DNA from: an uncultured Nocardioides sp.
GTDB lineage: Bacteria > Actinomycetota > Actinomycetes > Propionibacteriales > Nocardioidaceae
Direction of reading: 5' to 3'
Length of the DNA: 64,000 nucleotides
NCBI RefSeq assembly: GCF_947488515.1
Contig: NZ_CANKZF010000003.1
Coordinates: 434,001-498,000 of the forward strand
The number at the start of each line of letters is the position of its first letter. The stretch's first letter is position 1. The translations under genes were made by a program, and so were the position numbers. Positions 55,013 through 63,040 of the stretch are shown here, piece after piece. The notes beneath the pieces are model-generated. The model worked only from the letters and a program-made list of their open reading frames with translations, was not told the DNA's origin and ran no database searches.

Positions 55013-55052
55013 TCGACCCCTCCACGTGAGACCCGGCCCGGCGCCGGGCACG

Positions 55053-55103
55053 CACAACGTGGAAGATCCGAGCCACCAGATGACTCGGATCTTCCACGGT
55101 GTG
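55053..55103. terminator. Terminator hairpin between DUF3105 and the hydrolase gene
   Basis: A 20-base stem with one mismatch closes on an 11-base loop, in a 101-base gap between convergent genes; it can serve both. Confidence 0.75.
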
Positions 55104-55113
55104 CGCGCGAGCG

Positions 55114-55950
55114 TCAGCGGGCGAGGAAGTCCAGCAACGCCCGGTTGAACTCGTCGGCGTGGCTGACGTTGAAGCCGTGGGGCGCGTCCCGGACGACGAC
55201 CAGCTCGGAGCCGGAGATCGCCTCGTGGGTGCGCCTGCCCGAGCCCTCGAACGGGACCGTGGCGTCACTGTCGCCGTGGATGACGAGCGTCGGCACGGTC
55301 ACCTTGGTGAGGTCGTCGCGGAAGTCCGTCGTGCCGAAGGCCTCCATGCACCCCAGCGCGGCCTTCTGGTCGCTCTGGTGGCACATCGCGATCGCCTCCT
55401 GGCGCTGCTCCTCAGTGACCTTGAGGTCGCCGCCGGCGGAGAAGAAGTCGCGGGTGAACCCGTCGAAGAACGCCGTCCGGTCCTCCTCGAGGCCCTTCGT
55501 CATCTCCGCGGCGGCCTCCTCGGTCAGCGGGCCGTCCGGGTTGTCGTCGCCCTTCAGCAGGTACGGCGGGACGGCGGCAGCGAAGACCACCGAGTGGAGC
55601 CGGTCCTGGCCGTGGCGGGCGACGTAGCGTGCCACCTCGCCGCCACCCATCGAGAAGCCGACGAGGGTGACGTCGGTGAGCTCGAGCTCGGAGAGGATCC
55701 CGTCGAGGTCGTCGGCCAGTGTGTCGTAGTCGTAGCCCTTGGACGGCTTGTCGCTGCGCCCGAAGCCGCGGCGGTCGTAGGCCACGACCCGGTAGCCGGC
55801 GGCGCTCAGGGGGCCCACCTGCTCGCTCCACGACTCGCCGGACAGGGGCCAGCCGTGGATGAGGACGACCGGGCGACCGGAGCCGCCGGAGTCCTCGACG
55901 TGGACCTTGGTGGAGCTCAGCAGGCCGGAGCTTGCGGTGACGTCTGGCAC
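55114..55950 (-). CDS. Alpha/beta hydrolase (non-heme chloroperoxidase-like)
   Basis: The 278-residue protein has VVLIHGWPLSGESWSEQ (oxyanion HGWP), YDRRGFGRSDKP and nucleophile S100 in VGFSMGGGE. Asp is in VIHGDSDATVPFEG and His in DAPHGFNVSH. This pattern matches the esterase/non-heme peroxidase group. GTG 55950 was chosen from an AAGGGA ribosome site. It is convergent with DUF3105 and divergent from the thiamine-linked operon. Confidence 0.87.
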   Translation of the reverse strand: MPDVTASSGLLSSTKVHVEDSGGSGRPVVLIHGWPLSGESWSEQVGPLSAAGYRVVAYDRRGFGRSDKPSKGYDYDTLADDLDGILSELELTDVTLVGFSMGGGEVARYVARHGQDRLHSVVFAAAVPPYLLKGDDNPDGPLTEEAAAEMTKGLEEDRTAFFDGFTRDFFSAGGDLKVTEEQRQEAIAMCHQSDQKAALGCMEAFGTTDFRDDLTKVTVPTLVIHGDSDATVPFEGSGRRTHEAISGSELVVVRDAPHGFNVSHADEFNRALLDFLAR

Positions 55951-56083
55951 GCGGTGTCCCTTCGTTGGGGCCCTCGGGGGAGGGCCGGTCACTGGTGCTT
56001 CGAACGTAGGCACGGCTCCGGATGGGTCGTTCCACCCGCCGGGGTGGCCCGGGCGGGGCGGGCGGGCCGGGCGGTGGGTGCCC

Positions 56084-56089
56084 TAGCGT
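56084..56089 (+). promoter_or_regulatory. -10 element of leaderless promoter for the thiamine-binding-protein operon
   Basis: TAGCGT lies 6 nt before the ATG at 56096. Confidence 0.5.
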
Positions 56090-56095
56090 GGCGGC

Positions 56096-56401
56096 ATGAT
56101 CGTCGCCTTCTCCCTGTCACCGATGTCCAGCGACCCGACCGGCTCCGTCACCGACGCGGTGGCCGCCGCCGTCCGGGTCGTCCGCGAGTCCGGCCTGCCC
56201 CACGAGACCAACGCGATGTTCACCAACATCGAGGGGGAGTGGGACGAGGTGATGGCCGTGGTCAAGCGGGCCGTCGACGTGGTCTCGGCGGCCTCGCCGC
56301 GCGTCGGTCTGGTGCTCAAGGCCGACATCCGACCCGGCTACGACGGCCAGCTGACCGCGAAGGTGGAGCGCATCGAGGAGGCGCTGCGCGATGCACAGTG
56401 A
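56096..56401 (+). CDS. MTH1187/YkoF-family thiamine-binding protein
   Basis: The 101-residue protein matches the Thiamine_BP (MTH1187) family: IVAFSLSPMSSDPTGSVTDAVAAAVRVVRESGL, HETNAMFTNIEGEWDEVMAVVKRAVD, and RVGLVLKADIRPGYDGQLTAKVERIEE. Members are small ferredoxin-like folds, some binding thiamine or its hydroxymethylpyrimidine part. It overlaps the next gene by 11 bases. Confidence 0.88.
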   Translation: MIVAFSLSPMSSDPTGSVTDAVAAAVRVVRESGLPHETNAMFTNIEGEWDEVMAVVKRAVDVVSAASPRVGLVLKADIRPGYDGQLTAKVERIEEALRDAQ

Positions 56402-56795
56402 GACCCGCAGCTATCGCACCGGCAGCGACGAGGTCGTGCTCGACCTGACGCAGGACGCCGTCGAGTTCGTCGCCGACCGGGGCGACGGGCTGCTGCAGGT
56501 GTTCGTCCCGCACGCGACGGCCGGCATCGCGGTCATCGAGACCGGCGCCGGGTCGGACGACGACCTGCTGGCGGCCCTGCGCGACCTGCTGCCCCTCGAC
56601 GACCGGTGGCGCCACCGCCACGGCTCCCCGGGCCACGGTCGCTCGCACGTGATGCCCGCGATCGTGCCGCCCCACTGCACGGTCCCGGTCCTGGGCGGGC
56701 GGCTCGCGCTCGGGACCTGGCAGAGCATCTGCCTGGTAGACCTCAACGTCGACAACGACGAGCGCGAGGTGCGCTGGTCGTTCCTGGAGGGATGA
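56391..56795 (+). CDS. YjbQ/UPF0047 family protein
   Basis: The 134-residue protein has the UPF0047 signature: LLQVFVPHATAGIAVIE (conserved H), DDDLLAAL, HRHGSPGHGRSHVMPAIV and LGTWQSICLVDLN. The invariant His residues bind a metal. YjbQ proteins have a weak thiamine phosphate synthase activity, so pairing with a thiamine-binding-type protein is notable. Overlaps both neighbours: 11 bases upstream and ATGA downstream. Confidence 0.9.
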   Translation: MHSETRSYRTGSDEVVLDLTQDAVEFVADRGDGLLQVFVPHATAGIAVIETGAGSDDDLLAALRDLLPLDDRWRHRHGSPGHGRSHVMPAIVPPHCTVPVLGGRLALGTWQSICLVDLNVDNDEREVRWSFLEG

Positions 56796-57376
56796 CCGTG
56801 GACGTCACGATCCGCGAGGCCGGCGACGTCGACACCCCGGCGGTGGAAGCGGTCGTCGAGGCCGCCTTCGGCGACCATGGTGCCTCGGTCAACGACGTGA
56901 TGGCGCTGCTGCGCGGGGTCGAGGACATGGCGGTGGAGCTCGTCGCCGAGTCGGACGGCGAGGTCGTCGGCTGCGTCGCCCTCTCACGTGCGTGGCTGGA
57001 CGCCCGGGAGCGGCTCGTCGACGTCCTGGTGCTGAGCCCCCTCGCCGTGGCGCCCGACCACCAGCGGCAGGGGATCGGCGGCTGCCTGCTCGCCCAGGTC
57101 CCCGACGTGGCCGAGCGGCTCGGTGCACCCCTGGTCTTCCTCGAGGGCTCCCCCGACTACTACGGCGGCCACGGTTGGAGCGCGGCCTCGGTCCACGGGC
57201 TCGAGCGCCCGTCCCGTCGCATTCCCGAGCCCGCCTGCCAGGTGCTCCTGCTGGGCAGGCACGAGCCGTGGATGACCGGTCGCCTGGTCTATCCCGACGT
57301 CTGGTGGCGGCTCGACCTGGTCGGGCTGCGCGACCCTGACCTCGCCGAGATCGAGAAGGCGCTGGGGTCAGGCTGA
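56792..57376 (+). CDS. GNAT-family N-acetyltransferase
   Basis: The 194-residue protein has the GNAT acetyl-CoA loop VLVLSPLAVAPDHQRQGIGGCLLAQV and the LGAPLVFLEGSPDYYGGHGWSAAS segment of the YhbS-like group. Substrate unknown. It overlaps the YjbQ gene (ATGA), forming a three-gene unit. Its stop lies 5 bases before the LexA box of the next gene. Confidence 0.87.
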   Translation: MTVDVTIREAGDVDTPAVEAVVEAAFGDHGASVNDVMALLRGVEDMAVELVAESDGEVVGCVALSRAWLDARERLVDVLVLSPLAVAPDHQRQGIGGCLLAQVPDVAERLGAPLVFLEGSPDYYGGHGWSAASVHGLERPSRRIPEPACQVLLLGRHEPWMTGRLVYPDVWWRLDLVGLRDPDLAEIEKALGSG

Positions 57377-57380
57377 GAGT

Positions 57381-57396
57381 TCGAACACCTGTTCGA
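57381..57396. promoter_or_regulatory. LexA (SOS) box
   Basis: TCGAACACCTGTTCGA is a perfect match to the actinobacterial SOS box TCGAAC-N4-GTTCGA. It abuts the -10 element of the gene at 57409, so bound LexA would block it. Confidence 0.85.
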
Positions 57397-57402
57397 TACA
57401 CT
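57397..57402 (+). promoter_or_regulatory. -10 element of leaderless promoter for the SOS-box gene
   Basis: TACACT follows the LexA box directly and lies 6 nt before GTG 57409. Confidence 0.6.
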
Positions 57403-57408
57403 CGGGTG

Positions 57409-57825
57409 GTGTTCCCCGCCCCCCAACCCCGCCAGCGGCCGACGCCGCCGCAGGGCCACGCGGGCGTCGCGCCCCCGGGCTGGCCGCGGCAGGTGCGACC
57501 CCCCGATGCGCCCGACTGGGAGGTCACAGCGGCCAGCTGGCTGCTCGACCTGTGCCCGCCCGACTACCGCCGCTTCTCCGGCCTGCGCCGACACGTCGTG
57601 GTCCTCGCTCGTTTCGCCGTGCTCCACGTCGAGGCACAGCAGCTGGCCACCCGCCGCGGGCTCAGCGAGATCCGCGGCGACCTGAAGGACGTCGCTGACG
57701 AGGCGGTCGTCCTGGCGGCGGTGCAGACCTTCCAGCTCGAGGACGCCCGCCTGCTCGGCGTACGACGCGAGGTGGGGCTGGTCGAGGACGCCCTGCGGGG
57801 GCGTCGCTTCCGCGTGCGGATGTGA
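57409..57825 (+). CDS. SOS-box-controlled protein of unknown function (138 aa)
   Basis: The product has a Pro/Arg-rich N-terminal tail of about 35 residues (likely disordered), then a compact helical domain: WEVTAASWLLDLCPPDYRRFSGLRRHVVVLARFAVLHVEAQQLATRRGLSEIRGDLKD and VQTFQLEDARLLGVRREVGLVEDALRGRRFRVRM. I do not recognise the family. There are no catalytic motifs and no transmembrane helix. GTG 57409 fits the leaderless -10; a GTG at 57406 is only 3 nt away from it. Control by LexA is inferred from the perfect SOS box. Confidence 0.75.
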   Translation: MFPAPQPRQRPTPPQGHAGVAPPGWPRQVRPPDAPDWEVTAASWLLDLCPPDYRRFSGLRRHVVVLARFAVLHVEAQQLATRRGLSEIRGDLKDVADEAVVLAAVQTFQLEDARLLGVRREVGLVEDALRGRRFRVRM

Positions 57826-57833
57826 GCGGTCGC

Positions 57834-57839
57834 TAGGGT
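57834..57839 (+). promoter_or_regulatory. -10 element of leaderless promoter for the triple-Nudix gene
   Basis: TAGGGT lies 6 nt before the ATG at 57846, just after the stop of the SOS-box gene. Confidence 0.5.
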
Positions 57840-57845
57840 CGCCCG

Positions 57846-59111
57846 ATGCACAGGTTCGCCGCCGTCGCCGTGATCGATGCGCGCGGGCGGCTGCTGATGC
57901 AGGAGCGCGGCGACGACGCGCTGCACGAGCCCGGCCGCTGGGGCTACCCCGGGGGCGACCTCGAGGCCGGCGAGGACTTCGTCGACGCGGCCGTCCGCGA
58001 GCTCACCGAGGAGACGGGTCTCGTCGTGGACGCCCGCGACCTGGAGTCGCTGGGCGTGCGGCAGTTCCGCAGCGACGGTTGCGGCGGGGACGACGAGTTC
58101 GAGCTGTTCGCCGTCCGCACCGCCGCCACGGCGTCCGAGGTCGCGTGCGGCGAGGGCGTCCGGATGGCCTTCGTCGACCTCGCTGACGTCGCCGACCGAC
58201 CGCTCCACCGGGCGACGCGGCTGACCCTCGACGCGGTGCGGGAGTGGCACGCGGTGCCACCTCCCGTCGACTTCGTCCAGGTCGCCCTCGTCGACCCCCG
58301 CGGGCGCGTGCTCATGCAGGAGCGCGACGACCGCGCACCCGCGTGGCCGGACATGTGGTGCCTCCCGGGCGGCGGGCTCGAGCACGGTGAGCAGCCGGTC
58401 GACGGGGCGGCGCGCGAGCTGGCGGAGGAGACCGGCGTCGTGGTGGACCCCGCCGACCTCGACGACCTCGGCCGGTTCACCCAGTCGACCCACCGCTACG
58501 GCGTCTTCGCGGCGCGTACGACGCTGGGGGACGACGACGTCGAGTGCCACGAGGGCCGGCAGATGGTCTTCGTCGCCCCCGAGCGGCTGTCCGAGCTCGA
58601 CGTCATCCCGGCCACCCGCCTGGTGGAGCCCCACCTTCGTGACTGGACAGCGGCCCATCCGTTCGACCGTGGACCCGACCCGAGGCGCTTCGCCGGGATC
58701 ATCCTCGTCGACCGCCGCGGCTGGATCCTGCTGCAGGAGCGCGACGAGTTCCCGCGCATCGACCCGGAGAAGTGGGGCCTGGCCGGCGGCCACGTCGACC
58801 CGGGCGAGGACTTCGAGCCTGCCGCCCACCGTGAGCTCGAGGAGGAGACCGGCGTACGCCTGCCTGCGGGCGGGCTGCAGCTGTTCCGTGAGTTCGTGGT
58901 CGACCACCGCGAGGCCTACGGCACGTGGGACGTCATGCAGGTCTTCGTCGCCGCCACCGACCTGACCGACGCCGACATCGACTGCCGCGAGGGACGCCAG
59001 ATCGTCTTCGTCGACCCGGCGGTGGCGCGCGGGCTCGACCTCAGCTCGGCGGCCACCGACATCGTCCCGGCCTTCCTCGACAGCGACGTCTACGCCAGCA
59101 TGGCGCCATGA
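57846..59111 (+). CDS. Three tandem Nudix hydrolase domains in one protein
   Basis: The 421-residue protein has three complete Nudix boxes (GX5EX7REUXEEXGU) at residues 37-59, 176-198 and 315-337, each with the metal-ligand Glu residues intact. Domain repeat length is about 139 residues, so the protein is a triplication. All three begin with a similar VVLIDxRGxxLLQER strand (for example GRLLMQER, GRVLMQER and GWILLQER). Nudix enzymes hydrolyse nucleoside diphosphates linked to another group. The ATGA overlap with the next gene shows coupling. Confidence 0.9.
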   Translation: MHRFAAVAVIDARGRLLMQERGDDALHEPGRWGYPGGDLEAGEDFVDAAVRELTEETGLVVDARDLESLGVRQFRSDGCGGDDEFELFAVRTAATASEVACGEGVRMAFVDLADVADRPLHRATRLTLDAVREWHAVPPPVDFVQVALVDPRGRVLMQERDDRAPAWPDMWCLPGGGLEHGEQPVDGAARELAEETGVVVDPADLDDLGRFTQSTHRYGVFAARTTLGDDDVECHEGRQMVFVAPERLSELDVIPATRLVEPHLRDWTAAHPFDRGPDPRRFAGIILVDRRGWILLQERDEFPRIDPEKWGLAGGHVDPGEDFEPAAHRELEEETGVRLPAGGLQLFREFVVDHREAYGTWDVMQVFVAATDLTDADIDCREGRQIVFVDPAVARGLDLSSAATDIVPAFLDSDVYASMAP

Positions 59112-60043
59112 CCGCACCGACCCTCACCGTCCACCCCGTCCCGTCGATGGGGGCCGAGGACGTGCTCGTCGCGCCCGACGGCACCGTCTTCACCGGCACC
59201 GAGGACGGCGCGATCTGGGCGCTCGACCCCGCGACGGGAAGCACCCGCCGGGTCGCCGACACCGGCGGCCGCCCGCTCGGCATCGAGCTGCTGCCCGACG
59301 GCGACCTCGTCGTCTGCGACGCGAAGCGGGGCGTGCTGAGGGTGTCGCCCGCGACCGGCGCCGTCGAGGTGCTCGTCGGCGAGGTCGGCGGTGAGCCGAT
59401 GAGGTTCTGCAACAACGCCGCGGTCGCCGGTGACGGCACGGTGTGGTTCAGCGACTCCTCGCTGCACTACGGCGTGGAGCAGTGGAAGGACGACTTCGTC
59501 CAGCACACCCGCACCGGCCGGCTGCTGCGCCGCGACCCCGACGGCTCGGTCGAGGTGGTGCTCACGGGGCTGGCGTTCGCCAACGGCGTCGCCCTCGCCG
59601 CCGACGAGTCCTACGTCGCCGTGGCCGAGTGCCGCGGCCGCTCGGTCGTACGCCTCTGGCTGACCGGCCCGCGCGCGGGGGAGCGCGACCACCTCGTCGC
59701 GGACCTCCCGGGCTACCCCGACAACATCAGCCGGGGCAGCGACGGGCTGATCTGGGTCGCGGTCGCGAGCCCGGTCGACGGCCTCGTCGAGCGGCTCGGC
59801 ACGGCCCCGGTGCTGCTGCGCAAGGCGGTCACACGGATCCCCGAGGCGCTCCAGCCCAAGCCCGCGCGGACGATCCGGGTGCAGGCCTATGACGACGACG
59901 GCCGGCTCGTCCACGATCTCGACCTGCCGGGCCCCAAGCGCGGCGCCGGCTACCACATGGTCACCGGCGTCCGGGAGCACGACGGCAGGCTCTGGCTGGG
60001 GAGCCTCCACGAGCCGGCGGTGGCGGTCATCGACCGTCCATGA
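59108..60043 (+). CDS. SMP-30/gluconolactonase-like beta-propeller protein
   Basis: The 311-residue protein has the six-bladed propeller repeats of the SMP-30/strictosidine-synthase family: EDVLVAPDGTVFTGTEDGAIWALDPATG, NNAAVAGDGTVWFSDSSLHYG, LTGLAFANGVALAADESYVAVAECRG and DLPGYPDNISRGSDGLIWVAVASP. Conserved Asn/Asp metal-ligand positions are present. Could be a lactonase or a related hydrolase. It is translationally coupled to the triple-Nudix gene. Confidence 0.82.
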   Translation: MTAPTLTVHPVPSMGAEDVLVAPDGTVFTGTEDGAIWALDPATGSTRRVADTGGRPLGIELLPDGDLVVCDAKRGVLRVSPATGAVEVLVGEVGGEPMRFCNNAAVAGDGTVWFSDSSLHYGVEQWKDDFVQHTRTGRLLRRDPDGSVEVVLTGLAFANGVALAADESYVAVAECRGRSVVRLWLTGPRAGERDHLVADLPGYPDNISRGSDGLIWVAVASPVDGLVERLGTAPVLLRKAVTRIPEALQPKPARTIRVQAYDDDGRLVHDLDLPGPKRGAGYHMVTGVREHDGRLWLGSLHEPAVAVIDRP

Positions 60044-60045
60044 AA

Positions 60046-60051
60046 TAGACT
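60046..60051 (+). promoter_or_regulatory. -10 element of leaderless promoter for dxs
   Basis: TAGACT lies 8 nt before the ATG at 60060. Confidence 0.5.
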
Positions 60052-60059
60052 CCCGCCCC

Positions 60060-61964
60060 ATGGCTCTCCTCGACTCGATCGGCTCCCCGAGCGACCTCCG
60101 CGGGCTCTCCGCGGAGCAGCTCGACGAGCTCGCTGCCGAGATCCGCGACCTGATGATCCGCACCGTCGCGACGAACTCGGGGCACCTCGGCCCCAACCTC
60201 GGCGTCGTCGAGCTGACGCTGGCCATCCACCGGGTCTTCGACTCCCCGCGCGACCGGGTCGTCTTCGACACCGGCCACCAGTCCTACGTGCACAAGCTCG
60301 TGACCGGTCGTCACGCCGACTTCGCCACCCTGCGCAAGGAGGGTGGCATCAGCGGCTACCCCAGCCAGGCCGAGTCCGACCACGACATCGTCGAGAACTC
60401 GCACGCCTCCACCGCGCTGTCCTACGCCGATGGTCTGGCCAAGGCCTACGCCATCCGCGGCGAGGACCGGCACGTCGTCGCGGTGATCGGCGACGGCGCC
60501 CTCACCGGCGGCATGGCGTGGGAGGCCCTCAACAACATCGCGATCGCGAAGAGGAGCCGCCTCGTCATCGTCGTCAACGACAACGAGCGCTCCTACACCC
60601 CGACCATCGGCGGGCTGGCCACCGCGCTCACCTCGCTGCGCACCAACCCGCGCTACGAGCAGGTCCTCGACCTGGTCAAGAAGCGGCTCAACGCCGTCCC
60701 CGGTGTCGGGCACGCGGCCTACGACGCGCTCCACGCCGTCAAGAAGGGGATGAAGGACGCGCTCGCCCCGCAGGGGCTGTTCGAGGACCTGGGCCTCAAG
60801 TACGTCGGCCCCGTCGACGGCCACGACCGCGCCGCGATGGAGCAGGCGCTGACCAACGCGAAGCGTTTCGACGGCCCCGTCATCGTCCACGCGCTCACGC
60901 GGAAGGGCCAGGGCTACGACCCCGCCCTGCGGCACGAGGCCGACCAGTTCCACGCCCCCGGACCCTTCGACGTGCAGACCGGTGCGGAGAAGCCCAAGGG
61001 CAAGATCTGGACCGACCACTTCTCCGAGGCGATCGTCGACCTGGGCGCCCGCCGCGAGGACGTGGTGGCGATCACCGCGGCGATGATGCACCCCGTCGGT
61101 CTCGACGTGTTCGCGGAGAAGTACCCCGAGCGCACCTTCGACGTCGGCATCGCCGAGCAGCACGCCGTCACCTCCGCCGCCGGGTTGGCGATGGGCGGCC
61201 TCCACCCTGTCTTCGCGGTCTACGCAACCTTTCTCAACCGCGCCTTCGACCAGGTCCTGATGGACGTCGCGCTGCACAAGTGTGGTGTCACCTTCGTGCT
61301 CGACCGCTCGGGTGTCACCGGTGACGACGGCGCGAGCCACAACGGCATGTGGGACATGTCCATCCTCCAGGTCGTCCCCGGCCTGCGGCTCGCCGCGCCC
61401 CGTGACGTCACGCGGCTGCGCGAGCTGCTCGACGAGGCCGTCCTCGTCGACGACGCCCCGACCGTCGTCCGGTTCCCGAAGGGCCCGCCGCCCGCGGACG
61501 TGCCGGCGATCGACCGGGCCGGAGGCGCCGACGTGCTCGTCCGCTCGGGCGACCGTGACGTGCTCGTCGTCGCGGTCGGCTCGATGGCGACCACGGCCGT
61601 CGAGGTCGCCGCGCGGCTCACCGACCAGGGCATCGGTGTCACGGTCGTGGACCCGCGCTGGGTCAAGCCGGTCGACCCCGCCCTGATCGACCTCGCGCGC
61701 GAGCACCGGCTCGTGGTGAGCGTCGAGGACAACGGGCGCGTCGGCGGCTGCGGCGCGACGCTCCTGCAGGCCCTCAACGACGCCGGCGTGCGTACGCCGT
61801 TCCGCCTGCACGGCATCCCGCAGGAGTTCCTCGACCACGCCAAGCGCGACGTGATCCTGGCGCGCATCGGCCTCGACGCGCAGACCCTCGCCCGGTCGAT
61901 CGTGGAGGACGTCACCGCCCTCGACAGCAGGCCCAGCGTCGTCGAGGTCGACCACACCGCCTGA
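60060..61964 (+). CDS. dxs: 1-deoxy-D-xylulose-5-phosphate synthase
   Basis: The 634-residue thiamine-diphosphate enzyme makes DXP from pyruvate and glyceraldehyde-3-phosphate, the first step of the MEP isoprenoid pathway. Visible motifs are GHLGPNLGVVELT, FDTGHQSYVHK, the TPP motif GDGALTGGMAWEALNN and YVGPVDGHD in the first half. DVGIAEQHAVTSAAGLAMGG and the HDGASHNGMWD-like GDDGASHNGMWDMS follow, then the C-terminal WVKPVD domain. Length is typical. Confidence 0.95.
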   Translation: MALLDSIGSPSDLRGLSAEQLDELAAEIRDLMIRTVATNSGHLGPNLGVVELTLAIHRVFDSPRDRVVFDTGHQSYVHKLVTGRHADFATLRKEGGISGYPSQAESDHDIVENSHASTALSYADGLAKAYAIRGEDRHVVAVIGDGALTGGMAWEALNNIAIAKRSRLVIVVNDNERSYTPTIGGLATALTSLRTNPRYEQVLDLVKKRLNAVPGVGHAAYDALHAVKKGMKDALAPQGLFEDLGLKYVGPVDGHDRAAMEQALTNAKRFDGPVIVHALTRKGQGYDPALRHEADQFHAPGPFDVQTGAEKPKGKIWTDHFSEAIVDLGARREDVVAITAAMMHPVGLDVFAEKYPERTFDVGIAEQHAVTSAAGLAMGGLHPVFAVYATFLNRAFDQVLMDVALHKCGVTFVLDRSGVTGDDGASHNGMWDMSILQVVPGLRLAAPRDVTRLRELLDEAVLVDDAPTVVRFPKGPPPADVPAIDRAGGADVLVRSGDRDVLVVAVGSMATTAVEVAARLTDQGIGVTVVDPRWVKPVDPALIDLAREHRLVVSVEDNGRVGGCGATLLQALNDAGVRTPFRLHGIPQEFLDHAKRDVILARIGLDAQTLARSIVEDVTALDSRPSVVEVDHTA

Positions 61965-61969
61965 TCAGC

Positions 61970-63040
61970 TCACGGGGCGGCGACGTGCAGGCCTGCCGGC
62001 AGCTGGAACTCGCCGAGCGCCGGCAGGTGCTCGCCGGGTGCGCAGGCGCCGGTGAGCGCGTCGCAGGTCAGGAGCCAGCCGTCCATCGATCCCTCGTCGT
62101 CCATGCCGTCGAAGGCGAGCGTCGCCACGGTGGTCGGGTCGAGCCACTGGTAGCCGACCGCCCACTCGTGGCCGTGGTCCAGCGTGACTCCCCGGCCCGT
62201 CGTCGTGTCGACGACCTTGCCGACGTCCGCGTCGTCCAGCGACAGCAACCCGGCGTCGGGGGAGAGGTCGGCGAACTCCCGCGCTGACACGTGCAGGGTC
62301 GTGCCCTCGCGTTCGAGGAGCGCCGTCCGCCCCGGGGCGGTGCGGACCAGGGTGCCGGACTCGGCGTCGAGGACCACGGCGCGCGGGTCCGTGTCGATGG
62401 TGCGGTAGCTGCTCGGCGTCGACGGCTGCCAGGCGTACACCCCGGCCGAGTCGGCGAGGTAGACCTCGGCGCGGTCGATCGCCGTCACCCGAGGCCGCTC
62501 ACCGGGGAGGGCCGGCCCCCGGACGGTGGCCCCGTCGGCCACGTCGTAGCGCTCGACCCGTCGGTCAGCCCCGACCCAGGCGACGAACGTGCCGTCGGAC
62601 ACGAGCTCGGCGAGGTCGGTGTCAGGCGACATCGTCTCGCCGACGACCCGGTCGCGACCGTCCTGCCACAGGTGCACGCGGTGGCCGGGATCCGTGTAGA
62701 CGACGTCGTCGCCGACCCACACCCAGGCCCGGACCTCGGCGGCGAGGTCGACGGACTCCCCGCCGGCCGTGTGCAGCGTCCGCCCGGTCGTCCAGGTCAG
62801 GGGCTGGACACCAGCCGGGGGACTGCCCGCGACCGGCCCGTCGTCCCCGCCCCGGGTGCCCAGCAGCGCGGCTCCGGAGACCACCGCCACGACGGAGGCC
62901 GCAGCCACGCCTCCGACGACGGCGGCGCGCCGGCGGCGTACGACTCGCTCGCCGTCGCGGGCGATGGCGGCCAGGTCGACCTCCGGCGCCTCGAGGTGGT
63001 CGGCACGGTCGCGCATCAGGTCGTTCAGCAGCCCGGTCAT
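61970..63040 (-). CDS. Membrane-anchored beta-propeller-like protein, partner of the second SigE-family sigma factor
   Basis: The 356-residue protein has a cytoplasmic segment (LNDLMRDRADHLEAPEVDLAAIARDGERVVRRRR), one transmembrane helix (AAVVGGVAAASVVAVVSGAALLG, about residues 38-60) and an extracytoplasmic part with propeller-like repeats (VWVGDDVVYTDPGHRVHLWQDG; YLADSAGVYAWQPST). It begins within the stop of the sigma gene (ATGA). It parallels the protein at 52457, though without a clear C-terminal helix. The anti-sigma role is inferred. Confidence 0.7.
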   Translation of the reverse strand: MTGLLNDLMRDRADHLEAPEVDLAAIARDGERVVRRRRAAVVGGVAAASVVAVVSGAALLGTRGGDDGPVAGSPPAGVQPLTWTTGRTLHTAGGESVDLAAEVRAWVWVGDDVVYTDPGHRVHLWQDGRDRVVGETMSPDTDLAELVSDGTFVAWVGADRRVERYDVADGATVRGPALPGERPRVTAIDRAEVYLADSAGVYAWQPSTPSSYRTIDTDPRAVVLDAESGTLVRTAPGRTALLEREGTTLHVSAREFADLSPDAGLLSLDDADVGKVVDTTTGRGVTLDHGHEWAVGYQWLDPTTVATLAFDGMDDEGSMDGWLLTCDALTGACAPGEHLPALGEFQLPAGLHVAAP

